38,395 bases of DNA, taken from positions 1 through 38,395 of the IMG/VR virus record IMGVR_UViG_3300027770_000011; one strand, written 5' to 3'. The translations under genes were made by a program, and so were the position numbers. The stretch is from a virus. Positions 1-6,648 of this stretch are shown here, piece after piece; position 1 is the first letter of the stretch, and each line of letters opens with the position of its first letter. Under the pieces are notes generated by a model. The model was not told the origin of the DNA. It saw only the letters and a list, made by a program, of their open reading frames with translations, and did not search any database.

Positions 1-105
1 AAAACGGCAACGCTGCTCTTTTTGGCGTGTTCCCGCTTGGTTGCGACATTTGCACGGCACGGCAAAATCCGTCGTGCGGATTTGCAAAAGGCACAGACGG
101 CTGCA
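1..105. repeat. Terminal direct repeat, left copy
   Basis: Bases 1-105 are identical to bases 38291-38395. This is what an assembler leaves when a circular or terminally redundant phage genome is linearised at an arbitrary point. The repeat lies inside a coding sequence that reads continuously across the join, which supports an assembly overlap rather than a physical terminal repeat with its own function. Confidence 0.97.
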
Positions 106-218
106 AAGCCGGGACGCAATACGCGCCTGTTCCTCCGTGTCAGGTGCAGGGCACGGTTAAGGGCGGAGGCACGGCGGTCATCGTGACGGTGTTGCCGCTG
201 GATGCGACAGCGACGTGA
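1..218 (+). CDS. Thaumatin-like lipoprotein, C-terminal part (gene starts at 37849)
   Basis: This is the 3' end of the gene that starts at 37849 and crosses the contig join. Joined over the 105-base overlap, the product is 219 residues. This part carries Cys162, Cys165, Cys173, Cys182 and Cys194 of the complete protein, the cysteine-rich segment after the thaumatin signature. The frame is open from base 1 to the TGA at 216-218. The next gene starts with GTG at 215, giving a GTGA stop/start overlap typical of translational coupling. See the entry at 37849 for the full description. Confidence 0.85.
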   Translation, partial: NGNAALFGVFPLGCDICTARQNPSCGFAKGTDGCKAGTQYAPVPPCQVQGTVKGGGTAVIVTVLPLDATAT

Positions 219-370
219 AAGCTTACGGTCAACGTAAAAACGACTGGAACCGCGTGCGCAAAATGGACATGGGCGATTGCGGCCAGCACGACCGCAAGAA
301 GCCGTCCGACAAGGCGCTGAAATGTACGGCGCGACAAGCGGCCAAGCGGGAGATTGCGCAACATGCTTAA
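215..370 (+). CDS. Small basic protein, 51 aa, unknown function
   Basis: A 51-codon frame starts with GTG overlapping the upstream stop (GTGA) and ends with TAA at 368-370, inside the start of the next gene. The product is strongly basic and hydrophilic (many Lys, Arg, Asp) with two cysteines and no membrane segment. The only real evidence is tight coupling on both sides in an operon where almost every junction overlaps, plus the lack of any better frame filling 219-362. No function is recognised. It lies in the lysis/host-interaction cassette, but that does not prove a lysis role. Confidence 0.6.
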   Translation: MKAYGQRKNDWNRVRKMDMGDCGQHDRKKPSDKALKCTARQAAKREIAQHA

Positions 371-536
371 ACTTTTTGCACTTGCGGCAGTTGCGGCGCT
401 AACCGGCTGCGCGACGTGCGAACTTCAACGCGCCCACAACGACGCTGGCCGGTGTTGGGTGCAAGACAATTGCCCAAACAAACCGCCGCATTGGGTGCGT
501 GACGAACCGTGCCCGAAGGAGCCGACCCATGATTGA
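363..536 (+). CDS. Small lipoprotein, possible o-spanin
   Basis: A 57-residue product starts at ATG 363 (a TTG at 354 is in frame), with GGGAG about 9 bases upstream. It has a short hydrophobic N-terminus ending in the lipobox LTGC, so lipidation is expected at Cys16. The mature part is short, Pro/Cys-rich, with four further cysteines. In Gram-negative phages a tiny lipoprotein near the endolysin is commonly the outer-membrane spanin (Rzl). That role is inference: the candidate inner-membrane partner at 37565 is separated from it by two genes, and the mature domain shows no recognised spanin motif. It overlaps the next gene by 8 bases. Confidence 0.65.
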   Translation: MLKLFALAAVAALTGCATCELQRAHNDAGRCWVQDNCPNKPPHWVRDEPCPKEPTHD

Positions 537-753
537 CCTAGACGACCTCAAACCATACGCCGCCGCCGTCGCCACCGCTGGCGCGTTGTTCGCGGTTGTA
601 ATCCGCCCGCGTATACCCGCCGCGCTGTGGGCAAGATTCGGCGTCGTCGGCGAAATCGTGGATGTTTTGTGCGGGAATTATGGGCACGCGCAAAACGCGA
701 TTGCGCCGGATGACGGGGTTGCTGTTAAGTTACCGCAGGATGCGCCGCGCTAG
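529..753 (+). CDS. Hypothetical protein, 74 aa, one possible membrane segment
   Basis: ATG 529 is chosen because AAGGAG lies 7 bases upstream (516-521); the in-frame start at 499 has no such site. Residues 9-25 are Ala/Val-rich and moderately hydrophobic and could form one membrane segment or an amphipathic helix. The rest is soluble-looking. This is the last gene of the rightward late operon: the next gene, at 770, points the opposite way, so the two transcripts converge. A holin or membrane accessory role is possible but not shown. Confidence 0.6.
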   Translation: MIDLDDLKPYAAAVATAGALFAVVIRPRIPAALWARFGVVGEIVDVLCGNYGHAQNAIAPDDGVAVKLPQDAPR

Positions 754-769
754 GTTGCGCAAATGCGCG

Positions 770-1258
770 TTAGCGGCTTTCCGTAGTCATTTCCAGCCAC
801 TCAACCCGACTAACCAGCCGCTCAAGTTGCGATTCAGCCTGTTTGGCGCGCTCGATTGTTGCCGCAAAATTCTCCACGGTGCAAAGGCATTTGTCGTACC
901 AGCACGGGCAGTCGCTGGGGCTGCCGTGAGGCGCGCTGATGAGCCATGCAGATTCACGGGCGTCAAGTTCTGCCCGCAATTCCTGACAGCGCGCGAACCA
1001 GTCCACGGCGCGGGCGGCGCATTGGGCGCGGGCGTAGGCGCGGGCACTTTTGTCATCCAGCCGACGCGGAAATTCGCCGAACGTGTACCACCATTCCGGC
1101 CAAGGGTCGGGCTTATTTGTGCTTTGCAGCGTCCGCGCAAGGTCAAAATCTGGCCCGATCCGCAATGGCTCGCCAGGGCCGTTGTCGATGCGCCACCACG
1201 GAATCGTCAGGCGCTCGCAATCACTGCGCCCGCAGGTTTTGCAAATAGTTTCGCTCAT
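770..1258 (-). CDS. Hypothetical protein, 162 aa, N-terminal Cys pair
   Basis: This is the last gene of the leftward operon. Its start at 1258 overlaps the upstream stop (ATGA), with GGAGG 5 bases upstream. The N-terminus has a CxxC followed by another Cys five residues later, which could bind a metal, and more cysteines lie around residues 115-127. The C-terminal 35 residues look like a coiled coil. The N-terminal half is rich in Trp. No family is recognised. A 278-codon frame on the opposite strand is read as a composition shadow. Confidence 0.7.
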   Translation of the reverse strand: MSETICKTCGRSDCERLTIPWWRIDNGPGEPLRIGPDFDLARTLQSTNKPDPWPEWWYTFGEFPRRLDDKSARAYARAQCAARAVDWFARCQELRAELDARESAWLISAPHGSPSDCPCWYDKCLCTVENFAATIERAKQAESQLERLVSRVEWLEMTTESR

Positions 1259-1485
1259 TTGGCCTCCAGAAGTGCGGCAATCTTGGCGCAGTCCGCAACA
1301 CCGGCGCGGCCCATCAGCGCGCCGGTTTGGATGTCAAAACGTATCTCCGCCAGCAAAGCCAACGCTTGGGCGTGTTGCTCAAGTTGGACCAAAAGCGGCT
1401 TCACAAGCCCAGCCCGCAGACTACCTGTGCGCGCAGTTTCTTCTGCGCAAAGCTGTACCAACTCGCGCAATTGCTCAGGTTTCAT
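1255..1485 (-). CDS. Hypothetical helical protein, 76 aa
   Basis: The product is Leu/Ala/Glu-rich, probably all helical, with two cysteines and no membrane segment. The start at 1485 is supported by AGGAG six bases upstream. It lies 9 bases after the RuvC-like gene and overlaps the next gene by 4 bases, so it belongs to the leftward recombination operon. Nothing in the sequence reveals a function. Confidence 0.7.
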   Translation of the reverse strand: MKPEQLRELVQLCAEETARTGSLRAGLVKPLLVQLEQHAQALALLAEIRFDIQTGALMGRAGVADCAKIAALLEAK

Positions 1486-1494
1486 CTGCTTCTC

Positions 1495-2142
1495 CTAAAA
1501 CGGCGCGCTTGCAATCGCCGCATCTGCCGCAGCGTCCAACTCCAACCGCCGCTGCGCCTTGCGTGACAGCTTCTTGGCCTTGGGCGGCTTGGGTACGCGC
1601 GGCGCTAGGTTGCTCGTCAGCTTCGGCATCTTGGCTTTGGCCTGCTTAACCTTTGGCGTGGGCCTGTCGCCCATTGCCCAGCGTGCCAAAGTGAATGAAT
1701 CCGCAATGTTGTCGTCACCGCCGCAGTCAAAGCCCCAACGCGCCCGCGCGCCCGCCATCACTTCGTCTTTCTTGGCATTGCCTTTGCCCGTTGCGAGGCA
1801 TTTGACCTCACCGGGCGTGACCTCGATCGGGTCAAAGGCGTCCAGCAGCCACAGCCGCACAATCCCGCCAAGCTCCGGCGCGATCGTCGGATTGCCAGGG
1901 CTGTGCATCGCGTAGCCTTCAATGCACAAAACGCTCTGCCCTTCGTATGGACGAAGCAACGTGCGGATTTTGGTGGCGACTTCTCGCCAATATTCGATGC
2001 GTTGGCGCAGCGTGTGGCACGGACGGCGGGCAACGGTTGCGCCGATCGTTTCACGCAGCACGACGGCGCCGGTGCTGTTCAGCACGACTAGGCCGGAGCG
2101 GCGTGCGGACGGGTCAAGGCCGATAAAATAACAGGCGCTCAT
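1495..2142 (-). CDS. RuvC-like Holliday junction resolvase
   Basis: A 215-residue protein with the RNase H fold signature of RuvC-type nucleases. Motif GLDPS lies near the N-terminus (Asp10), IEG around residue 75 (Glu75), and a C-terminal acidic motif DDNIADS around residues 143-149 (Asp143/144, Asp148). These positions match the metal-binding carboxylates of RuvC. The last 50 residues are Lys/Pro-rich and probably a disordered DNA-binding tail. Phage RuvC-like enzymes resolve branched DNA during recombination and before packaging. The ERF and SSB-like genes are close upstream in the same operon, which fits. The start overlaps the upstream stop by ATGA. Confidence 0.85.
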   Translation of the reverse strand: MSACYFIGLDPSARRSGLVVLNSTGAVVLRETIGATVARRPCHTLRQRIEYWREVATKIRTLLRPYEGQSVLCIEGYAMHSPGNPTIAPELGGIVRLWLLDAFDPIEVTPGEVKCLATGKGNAKKDEVMAGARARWGFDCGGDDNIADSFTLARWAMGDRPTPKVKQAKAKMPKLTSNLAPRVPKPPKAKKLSRKAQRRLELDAAADAAIASAPF

Positions 2143-2420
2143 TCCACAACCCCGCGCATCGCTTCAATAATCACGCCGCGCAGTGCAGCGTTCTCAAATT
2201 CCAGCCGGACTACCGTCGCGTTTTGCTCGATGGACGCCAAACTGCTTTGCTTCCATTGGTCGTGCTCGAATTCCACGTTTCGCTTTAGCTCCGCAATAGC
2301 AGATTGCGACACGTTAAGCAGCGCCAGCGATTCGCTGTAATCGTTAGCCAACTGCGCGACTTGCGCCCGCAAATCCGCGTTTTCCGCTTCAAGAGATTCA
2401 ACGGCTTGCTTCAAACTCAT
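2139..2420 (-). CDS. Coiled-coil protein, 93 aa
   Basis: Almost the whole product is predicted coiled coil: Leu/Ala/Val at heptad spacing with many Glu, Asn and Gln, and a weak break near residues 55-65. There is no membrane segment or catalytic motif. The start at 2420 has GTGGAAG just upstream. The 72-base gap before it, on the 5' side, contains a 6-bp stem (GCACCG/CGGTGC) right after the SSB-like gene. It is translationally coupled to the RuvC-like gene, so a partner of recombination proteins is possible, but no function can be assigned. Confidence 0.7.
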   Translation of the reverse strand: MSLKQAVESLEAENADLRAQVAQLANDYSESLALLNVSQSAIAELKRNVEFEHDQWKQSSLASIEQNATVVRLEFENAALRGVIIEAMRGVVE

Positions 2421-2492
2421 CTTCCACCCCTGCGCCGAAGCGCGCGTCTTTGCACCGTGTCGGCGGTGCCACCCGAAGCTAGACGTGCGAGA

Positions 2493-2861
2493 TCAAAACG
2501 GAACGGCGCTTGCGTCAACCTGCGGCAGTTCCGCCAAATCCAAACACGGCTGCAAATCCGTCAAGCGAAAGCTGGTGAAAGTCCGCGGCTCGCCCGTTGT
2601 TTTGTCCGTGTACGCCCGCGCACTACCCTTGCCGGTGACGCGCACGCGGCTGCCAACGTCCAAGCCATTGATTGCAGCCATGAAACTGTCTGGCACGTCC
2701 ATCTTGTGCAGTTGCTCCGGCACCTCGCGGCGCTGGCCGTCCTTGCCAACGAAGGAATCCGCCGGGATAGACAAAATCAGCGTCGCGTATTGTCCGCGCG
2801 TCTGCACATTTTTGACGTAACCGACGATTGTCAATTCTGAATTTGGGTAAATCTTTGCCAT
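2493..2861 (-). CDS. Probable single-stranded DNA-binding protein (SSB-like)
   Basis: 122 residues. The N-terminal part (ELTIVGYVKNV, then a beta-rich stretch with VRVTGKG around residues 72-78) reads like an OB-fold. The C-terminus ends in ASAVPF, resembling the partner-binding tip of bacterial and phage SSBs (usually acidic residues plus IPF), though the acidic run is weak here. The position between ERF and RuvC-like genes is where phages often keep an SSB. Start 2861 has GGAG six bases upstream. Identity as SSB is inferred from tail, size and context rather than a full motif set. Confidence 0.6.
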   Translation of the reverse strand: MAKIYPNSELTIVGYVKNVQTRGQYATLILSIPADSFVGKDGQRREVPEQLHKMDVPDSFMAAINGLDVGSRVRVTGKGSARAYTDKTTGEPRTFTSFRLTDLQPCLDLAELPQVDASAVPF

Positions 2862-2870
2862 TGGAAACTC

Positions 2871-3551
2871 CTATTCTGTGATGTTTTTGGGAACCGGCGG
2901 CGCTTCATCGTGAAACGGCAGGTCTTTGGATTCGATTTGCACGCGGTAGCTTTCCACCGTCGCCAGTTGCGCAGCGGTTGCGCCCGCTTTTTGGGCGCGT
3001 CCGTAGCATCCGCGCAGTTGGTCAATCGTCTCCGCGCGGGCAAAGTCGGCCAATGCCAGATTCAGCGCGGCGTTGGCTTGTGGCACGGCGGCGGGTGCGG
3101 ACGCCTTGGGTGCAGCGGCGGGTGCGGTAACTTTGGGCACGGGCGCAACAGATGGCTTGCCGTTGCTGGCGGCGTTGCCATCGTCGTCGTCATCGGCTGC
3201 GATACCCACGATTGCACTCAGCCCGTAGCGTTTGCCGTAAGTCGCCGCGCTGCCCATGCCCTGCGCATCACCTTTCCCCGGCTTGCAGGCAAAGACGCCT
3301 TCAATCCATTGCCCGCTTGCGTGCAAAAGCCGTGTGGTGACAATAACTTTCTGCTCGTCGCCTTCTACCGTCTGCACAATTGCAAGCCCGTTTTTGGCAA
3401 GCGGCGTGCGGCACGCGTCAAAAATGCTGGCAAGCGTAGCGTACTTGCTGCGAAAGGCGGGGTTTTCGCGGTCCTTGCTCGCATGGGTCAATTCACCCTG
3501 CGCTGCCGACAACGCTGCTGCCAATTTGTCGATTTCATTACTCGTTTGCAT
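2871..3551 (-). CDS. erf: ERF-family single-strand annealing protein
   Basis: 226 residues with the ERF family pattern. The N-terminal helix is followed by KDRENPAFRSKYATLASI (about residues 26-43), and the AQGMGSAATYGKRYGLSAIVGI region lies around 95-116. Both are hallmark segments of P22 Erf-like recombinases. An acidic DDDDDG run follows, then an Ala/Pro-rich linker (roughly 130-160) and a C-terminal helical domain. ERF proteins anneal complementary single strands during phage recombination and circularisation. The start at 3551 has GGAG 8 bases upstream. SSB-like and Gp157-like neighbours make a typical recombination cassette. Confidence 0.9.
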   Translation of the reverse strand: MQTSNEIDKLAAALSAAQGELTHASKDRENPAFRSKYATLASIFDACRTPLAKNGLAIVQTVEGDEQKVIVTTRLLHASGQWIEGVFACKPGKGDAQGMGSAATYGKRYGLSAIVGIAADDDDDGNAASNGKPSVAPVPKVTAPAAAPKASAPAAVPQANAALNLALADFARAETIDQLRGCYGRAQKAGATAAQLATVESYRVQIESKDLPFHDEAPPVPKNITE

Positions 3552-3590
3552 GATAGACTCCGTGGCGATTTTTGCGCCAATGTGTTGTTG

Positions 3591-4124
3591 CTACTTGGAA
3601 AACTGCACAGACTCTGACGTGTGCGGCACCAACGCGCAGCCATCGACCAACTCGCCAGCGTCAAGCGCCGCTTTAATCGCCGCCTTATCTGGCGTGATTT
3701 TCATCGCTTGGAACCGGAACGGCAAATCCGCACCGTCACAGGCGACTTCGCAGCGGACGGAATTGCGCCGGGAGATTTTCACCCAGCCCACGCCGTTCTC
3801 CAGCGTGACCTTGCTCTCGCCGGTCAATGCCTCATGCGCCTGAAGCAGCGCCAGCGTGTGCTCTGTCACGCGCACAGCCACGGCGTCCAGCTTGGCCGCA
3901 GCTTCCGCCAGCCGCTTGGCTTCCGCCCGCAGAAAGTCTGCGTCGGCACCGGCGCGGACAATCACGGCCCGGCAGGCCGAGAGCTTATCGCTTGCAAGCG
4001 CCAGATAGCCCGTGAACGCCGCTTCCCAATCGTCAGCGTCCTGATTCTCATCAAAGCCGGATTCGCCCGCCTGAAGCAAATTGCGCGCCAATGTTGCCAA
4101 CTCGTAACTGTTAGGGCTACTCAC
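3591..4124 (-). CDS. Gp157-like phage protein
   Basis: 177 residues with the layout of the siphovirus Gp157 family. The N-terminal half is helical and Ala/Glu-rich. A conserved C-terminal part includes GVGWVKISRRNSV, a FRFQAMKITPDKAAIKAAL segment and a terminal region with VDGCALV. Gp157 proteins occur beside ERF/SSB genes in many phages; their biochemical role is poorly defined, although family notes link one member to phage resistance. The start is GTG at 4124, preceded by GGAGGTGAGAA, an unusually strong ribosome site. It overlaps the upstream stop (GTGA). Confidence 0.8.
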   Translation of the reverse strand: MSSPNSYELATLARNLLQAGESGFDENQDADDWEAAFTGYLALASDKLSACRAVIVRAGADADFLRAEAKRLAEAAAKLDAVAVRVTEHTLALLQAHEALTGESKVTLENGVGWVKISRRNSVRCEVACDGADLPFRFQAMKITPDKAAIKAALDAGELVDGCALVPHTSESVQFSK

Positions 4125-4360
4125 TTCTCACCTCCCGCCGGATTCACCGGCATTTTGACAGGCGCGCCAGCACGAAACCGCTTCAACTCAAAGCGGAACG
4201 GCGGAGCGGCACGGCGAAATTTACTTGCCAGTTGCTGCACGCTGGCGACACTTGCGCCAAAGTGGTGAGCGACGGACGCGGCGCAATCAGCGGCGTCCCA
4301 GATAGCGGGGAACGCTGCCAGTTCGGCAGGCGTCCAGATTTTTCGTGGTCGTTTTGGCAT
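4121..4360 (-). CDS. Small helix-turn-helix-like protein, 79 aa
   Basis: ATG 4360 is chosen because GGAG lies six bases upstream and a sigma70-type promoter ends just before it (-10 box 4393-4398). The product starts with a basic RPRK stretch, followed by W-T-x-A-E-L and a helical region with SVAHHFGASVASVQQLASKF. That resembles a small SANT/Myb-like or HTH DNA-binding domain, and the C-terminal 30 residues are basic. It could be a regulator of the leftward operon it heads. The fold is inferred from pattern only. Confidence 0.6.
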   Translation of the reverse strand: MPKRPRKIWTPAELAAFPAIWDAADCAASVAHHFGASVASVQQLASKFRRAAPPFRFELKRFRAGAPVKMPVNPAGGEK

Positions 4361-4392
4361 CTCAATCTCCGCCGCGTTGTTGCGGCATTTGC

Positions 4393-4420
4393 ATAATAGG
4401 ATATTGCGCGAGATTGTCAA
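4393..4420 (-). promoter_or_regulatory. Sigma70-type promoter, leftward
   Basis: On the minus strand TTGACA (4420-4415) is followed after 16 bases by TATTAT (4398-4393). Transcription would begin near 4386 and give a leader of about 26 bases with GGAG before the start codon at 4360. The 16-bp operator-like element at 4430-4445 lies 9 bases upstream of the -35 box. Confidence 0.7.
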
Positions 4421-4429
4421 GCGGATTGT

Positions 4430-4445
4430 GCAAAATAATTTGCAA
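4430..4445. promoter_or_regulatory. Operator-like element GCAAAATAATTTGCAA
   Basis: This 16-base AT-rich, near-palindromic word (arms GCAAA/TTTGC) occurs once more, exactly and in inverted orientation, at 12583-12598. Both copies lie 7-9 bases upstream of the -35 box of a leftward TTGACA promoter. A shared regulator or UP-like element is the simplest reading; the binding factor is unknown. Confidence 0.5.
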
Positions 4446-4453
4446 CGGGCGCG

Positions 4454-4699
4454 CTATTTTGAAACCGCTTGTTTGTGTTGCCAAATCAACTTGCCGCCGT
4501 CGCGAATCTCCAGCAAATCGCACGCAAACATCGCCTGCCACTGCGCAGACCCGCAGCCGTCGCCGTCGTCAATCAGCAAGAACCCGCGACTGCGCCGCAT
4601 CGACGCGATAAAATCGGGGATATTCGCGGGCTTGACGCTGTGCGCTAGGGTGCCGTGTAGGGTCTCGGTGCCGATGCAGCGGCGAAATGTGAAAGTCAT
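4454..4699 (-). CDS. Hypothetical protein, 81 aa
   Basis: Start 4699 is fixed by AAGGAG six bases upstream; longer frames on this strand are the methyltransferase read out of frame. The product is a mixed alpha/beta small soluble protein with FRRCIGTETLHGTL near the N-terminus and a RGFLLIDDGDGCG stretch in the middle. No family is recognised. It overlaps the stop of the methyltransferase gene by 4 bases and ends just before the operator/promoter at 4445-4393, so it is the last gene of the transcription unit upstream of that promoter. Confidence 0.65.
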   Translation of the reverse strand: MTFTFRRCIGTETLHGTLAHSVKPANIPDFIASMRRSRGFLLIDDGDGCGSAQWQAMFACDLLEIRDGGKLIWQHKQAVSK

Positions 4700-5488
4700 A
4701 GCGACTCCTTCGGGTACAAAACCGCGTTGCCAAACGACAACAGCGAATCGCAGTCGGCAATTCGCCGCTCTGCCACGGCGAAATAATCCGCATCCTGTTC
4801 GATGCCGATGAAATTGCGGCCCTCTTGCTTGCACGCGACGCCTGTGGTGCCGCTGCCCATTGTGCAATCGAGGACGGTTTCGCCCGCTTGCGTGTAAGTG
4901 CGGATGAGATAAGCCATTAGCGCGACGGGTTTTTGGGTTGGATGAACGGATGGCTCGTTTTGGCCGAAGTGAATTACACCGGACGGGTAGCCTGAAAATT
5001 CCTGCAAATTCTCTTGCCCTGCACCGCGATAGCAATCACCATTAGTGCGCCGATTTACCTTGCCATAGTGCGACAGTCCCTGTGGATTGTAAGTCGGCTG
5101 CTTTGAATAGAAAATCAGCACATCCTCAAACCCGTTCATTGGTCTTTTGTGAGCATTTAGGTGCCCAACCGGCCTCCGCTTTACATACGCCCATGAATAC
5201 TTGAGCATCGCCAAATTCGACGCACCCAGCGCGCTCGTAAACGGCTGGCTTGCCGTCAGCACAATCGCGGCGTTTGGTTTGCACACGCGGCGGAAGTGCG
5301 CCCACATCAGCGCGAACGGAATCACGGAGTCCCAAGCGCAAGCCGTTGTGCTTTCGTCAGCCGTAGGGCAAGTCAGCCAACACCATATCCACCGACCCGT
5401 CGGGGATAAGTGCCATCTTTTCAAGGCAATCGCCCATGAAAAGCTGAATGGCTGAGCGTTGCCCTACGGCTTTAACCTCATCGTTCAT
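4696..5488 (-). pseudogene. DNA methyltransferase (N6-adenine/N4-cytosine type), frameshifted
   Basis: The first frame starts at ATG 5488 and encodes 43 residues up to the catalytic motif DLPYG, then hits TGA at 5359-5357. Skipping one base there (+1, GGC-U-GAC) continues in frame to 4696. The remainder carries WDSVIPF, AIVLTASQPF, HPTQKP and the SAM-binding motif LDCTMGSGTTG. Motif IV comes before motif I, as in the permuted beta-type phage methyltransferases. A joined product would be about 263 residues, normal for the family. As it stands the catalytic and SAM motifs are in separate frames. It could be a broken gene, a sequencing indel or recoding (stop followed by C, as in prfB, but GGC is a poor slip codon). 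The start overlaps the HNH stop (ATGA). Confidence 0.8.
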
Positions 5489-6135
5489 ACAAAGTACCTG
5501 TTAATGTTTGACTTTATCGCATCCCATTCGGTTTGCGTCATGTCGTTTTTGCAGCGATTCTCAAACCACGTCAACACTTGAAGGTTATCAGCAACATCCG
5601 CGCCACCGCGCGCCACCGGCACAATATGATCAATCGTCGGTGTCATGTAGAACTCTTTGCCACATCCGCGCCATGCGGCAAAGATGCGCTGAAATGCCGC
5701 GTCGGCTGCAAACTTCTCAACGATTTTCACATATTCAGAAAACTCAATCGCCCACCTACCACTGCGCGGCGTCAGCATTTGGTTAATCATCATCAGGGAT
5801 TCAAGGTCAAATTGCATCGCCCATTCAAGGTCAATTGGAAAGCGGGAATGCGCGACTAGGTTCTTAAACCTAGAAAGTTCAGGCATTTTCAAGCCAGTAT
5901 TCCAGCCGGGAATGCCTTTGTGTGCGGCACCGATTGCGGCGCGGTGTTCCGCAGTGAAAACTCGCTTTGCATTTTTGCGCCCAATCTCAACGCCGCTCGC
6001 AATCAAAAGCCGCTTTACGCTATGATGATTTGTACCAAAGCGGTCTGCAATTTGGCGGAGTCCGCGCAAATCCTCGACGTACATTTTGATCGCCAGCGCC
6101 GTCATTTCAGAATCCCATTTGAATATTGTTCTCAT
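5485..6135 (-). CDS. HNH homing-type endonuclease
   Basis: 216 residues. The N-terminus has a helix-turn-helix-like stretch (LRQIADRFGTNHHSVKRLL, residues 26-44), probably for target recognition. The C-terminus has the HNH nuclease core: DHIVPVARGG (Asp169-His170), N184 in DNLQVL and a final FENRCKND segment. Such free-standing HNH genes are selfish elements that cut a cognate site and are copied into it. This copy sits between a truncated 5' piece of a methyltransferase gene (6107-6259) and another methyltransferase gene whose start overlaps its stop (ATGA). No good ribosome site precedes ATG 6135, but a possible promoter ends six bases before it, suggesting leaderless or weak expression. 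Confidence 0.88.
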   Translation of the reverse strand: MRTIFKWDSEMTALAIKMYVEDLRGLRQIADRFGTNHHSVKRLLIASGVEIGRKNAKRVFTAEHRAAIGAAHKGIPGWNTGLKMPELSRFKNLVAHSRFPIDLEWAMQFDLESLMMINQMLTPRSGRWAIEFSEYVKIVEKFAADAAFQRIFAAWRGCGKEFYMTPTIDHIVPVARGGADVADNLQVLTWFENRCKNDMTQTEWDAIKSNINRYFV

Positions 6136-6259
6136 ACCCGCATAATACCAAGCTCGCGGGAATAGTGCAAGGCAAATCGCTGATAATACAGTCAACGCTG
6201 CCATCGGCAATTTCAGCCATGCGCTCAAGGCAGTCGCCAAGGATTAGGCGGGATTGCAT
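6107..6259 (-). pseudogene. Truncated 5' fragment of a DNA methyltransferase
   Basis: A 50-codon frame starts at ATG 6259, overlapping the end of the upstream gene by 16 bases. It encodes LGDCLERMAEIADGSVD and then a DLP motif before turning into unrelated residues at the HNH gene boundary. This closely parallels the start of the second methyltransferase copy at 5488 (MGDCLEKMALIPDGSVD, ADLPYG). It looks like the original 5' end of the methyltransferase gene, cut off by insertion of the HNH unit at the codons for its catalytic motif. The frame continues 29 bases into the HNH gene before stopping, so it is not expected to make a working protein. Confidence 0.8.
6142..6170 (-). promoter_or_regulatory. 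Possible leftward promoter of the HNH gene
   Basis: On the minus strand TTGCAC (6170-6165) is followed after 17 bases by TATTAT (6147-6142). Only four of six -35 positions match consensus. The predicted transcript would begin at about the HNH start codon, implying leaderless translation, so this is a weak call. Confidence 0.35.
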
Positions 6260-6609
6260 TTCAGCACCTCGCGCCCAAACGCCGTCAACCGCACGCAATT
6301 TTGCGGAAAGCTGCCCGCGTACAGGCAGCCGCAGTCTTTGCCGCATGGCGCTGTCACTGGCACGCTTTCGAGTAACCCTGCGGCGATAGCGGCGGCTTCG
6401 AGGGTGGCGACCTCGCAGCCTGGGTTGTACGCGCCACCGGCCAAGTGCTCAGTCAGCACCGGCGCTGCAAACCGCTCCAATCTGTCGGCCTCGCCCGCGT
6501 ATTTGCCAGCCAGCCCAAGCCATTCGAGATATTGATTCGTCATTTCCGCAAGTTCTTTGCGTAGTCGCTGCATTTCGTCACGACAGCCAGTGCAGATTTC
6601 GTTGCTCAT
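6244..6609 (-). CDS. Hypothetical Cys-containing protein, 121 aa
   Basis: The start at 6609 follows GAGGTGAGAAG. The N-terminus has CTGC and a coiled-coil-like stretch (residues 13-35). The C-terminal half has PCGKDCGCLYAG and two further cysteines, so a metal site is possible. No membrane segment is seen. No family is recognised. It lies directly downstream of the SF2 helicase gene, and its 3' end overlaps the truncated methyltransferase fragment, marking the original gene order before the HNH insertion. Confidence 0.65.
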   Translation of the reverse strand: MSNEICTGCRDEMQRLRKELAEMTNQYLEWLGLAGKYAGEADRLERFAAPVLTEHLAGGAYNPGCEVATLEAAAIAAGLLESVPVTAPCGKDCGCLYAGSFPQNCVRLTAFGREVLKCNPA

Positions 6610-6648
6610 CTTCTCACCTCCGTTGTCGACGCTCTCACCGGTTTGCCG

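Noticed and set aside
753-790. Possible bidirectional terminator between convergent operons
   Set aside because: Only short, imperfect stems (GCGC/GCGC, CGCTA/TAGCG) and no T-tract; too weak to annotate.
662-1498. Long rightward open frame (278 codons) opposite two small leftward genes
   Set aside because: It is antisense to coupled genes with good ribosome sites, is Arg/Ala-rich, low in structure, and has no ribosome site; typical of a composition shadow.
2910-3617. Rightward open frame (235 codons) opposite the ERF gene
   Set aside because: The ERF family pattern is clear on the minus strand; the antisense product is His/Arg/Gly/Cys-rich with no motif.
4696-5424. Methyltransferase starting at TTG 5424
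   Set aside because: Its first 22 residues are an out-of-frame reading of the true start (from 5488) and lack the catalytic motif, so a separate functional start here is unlikely.
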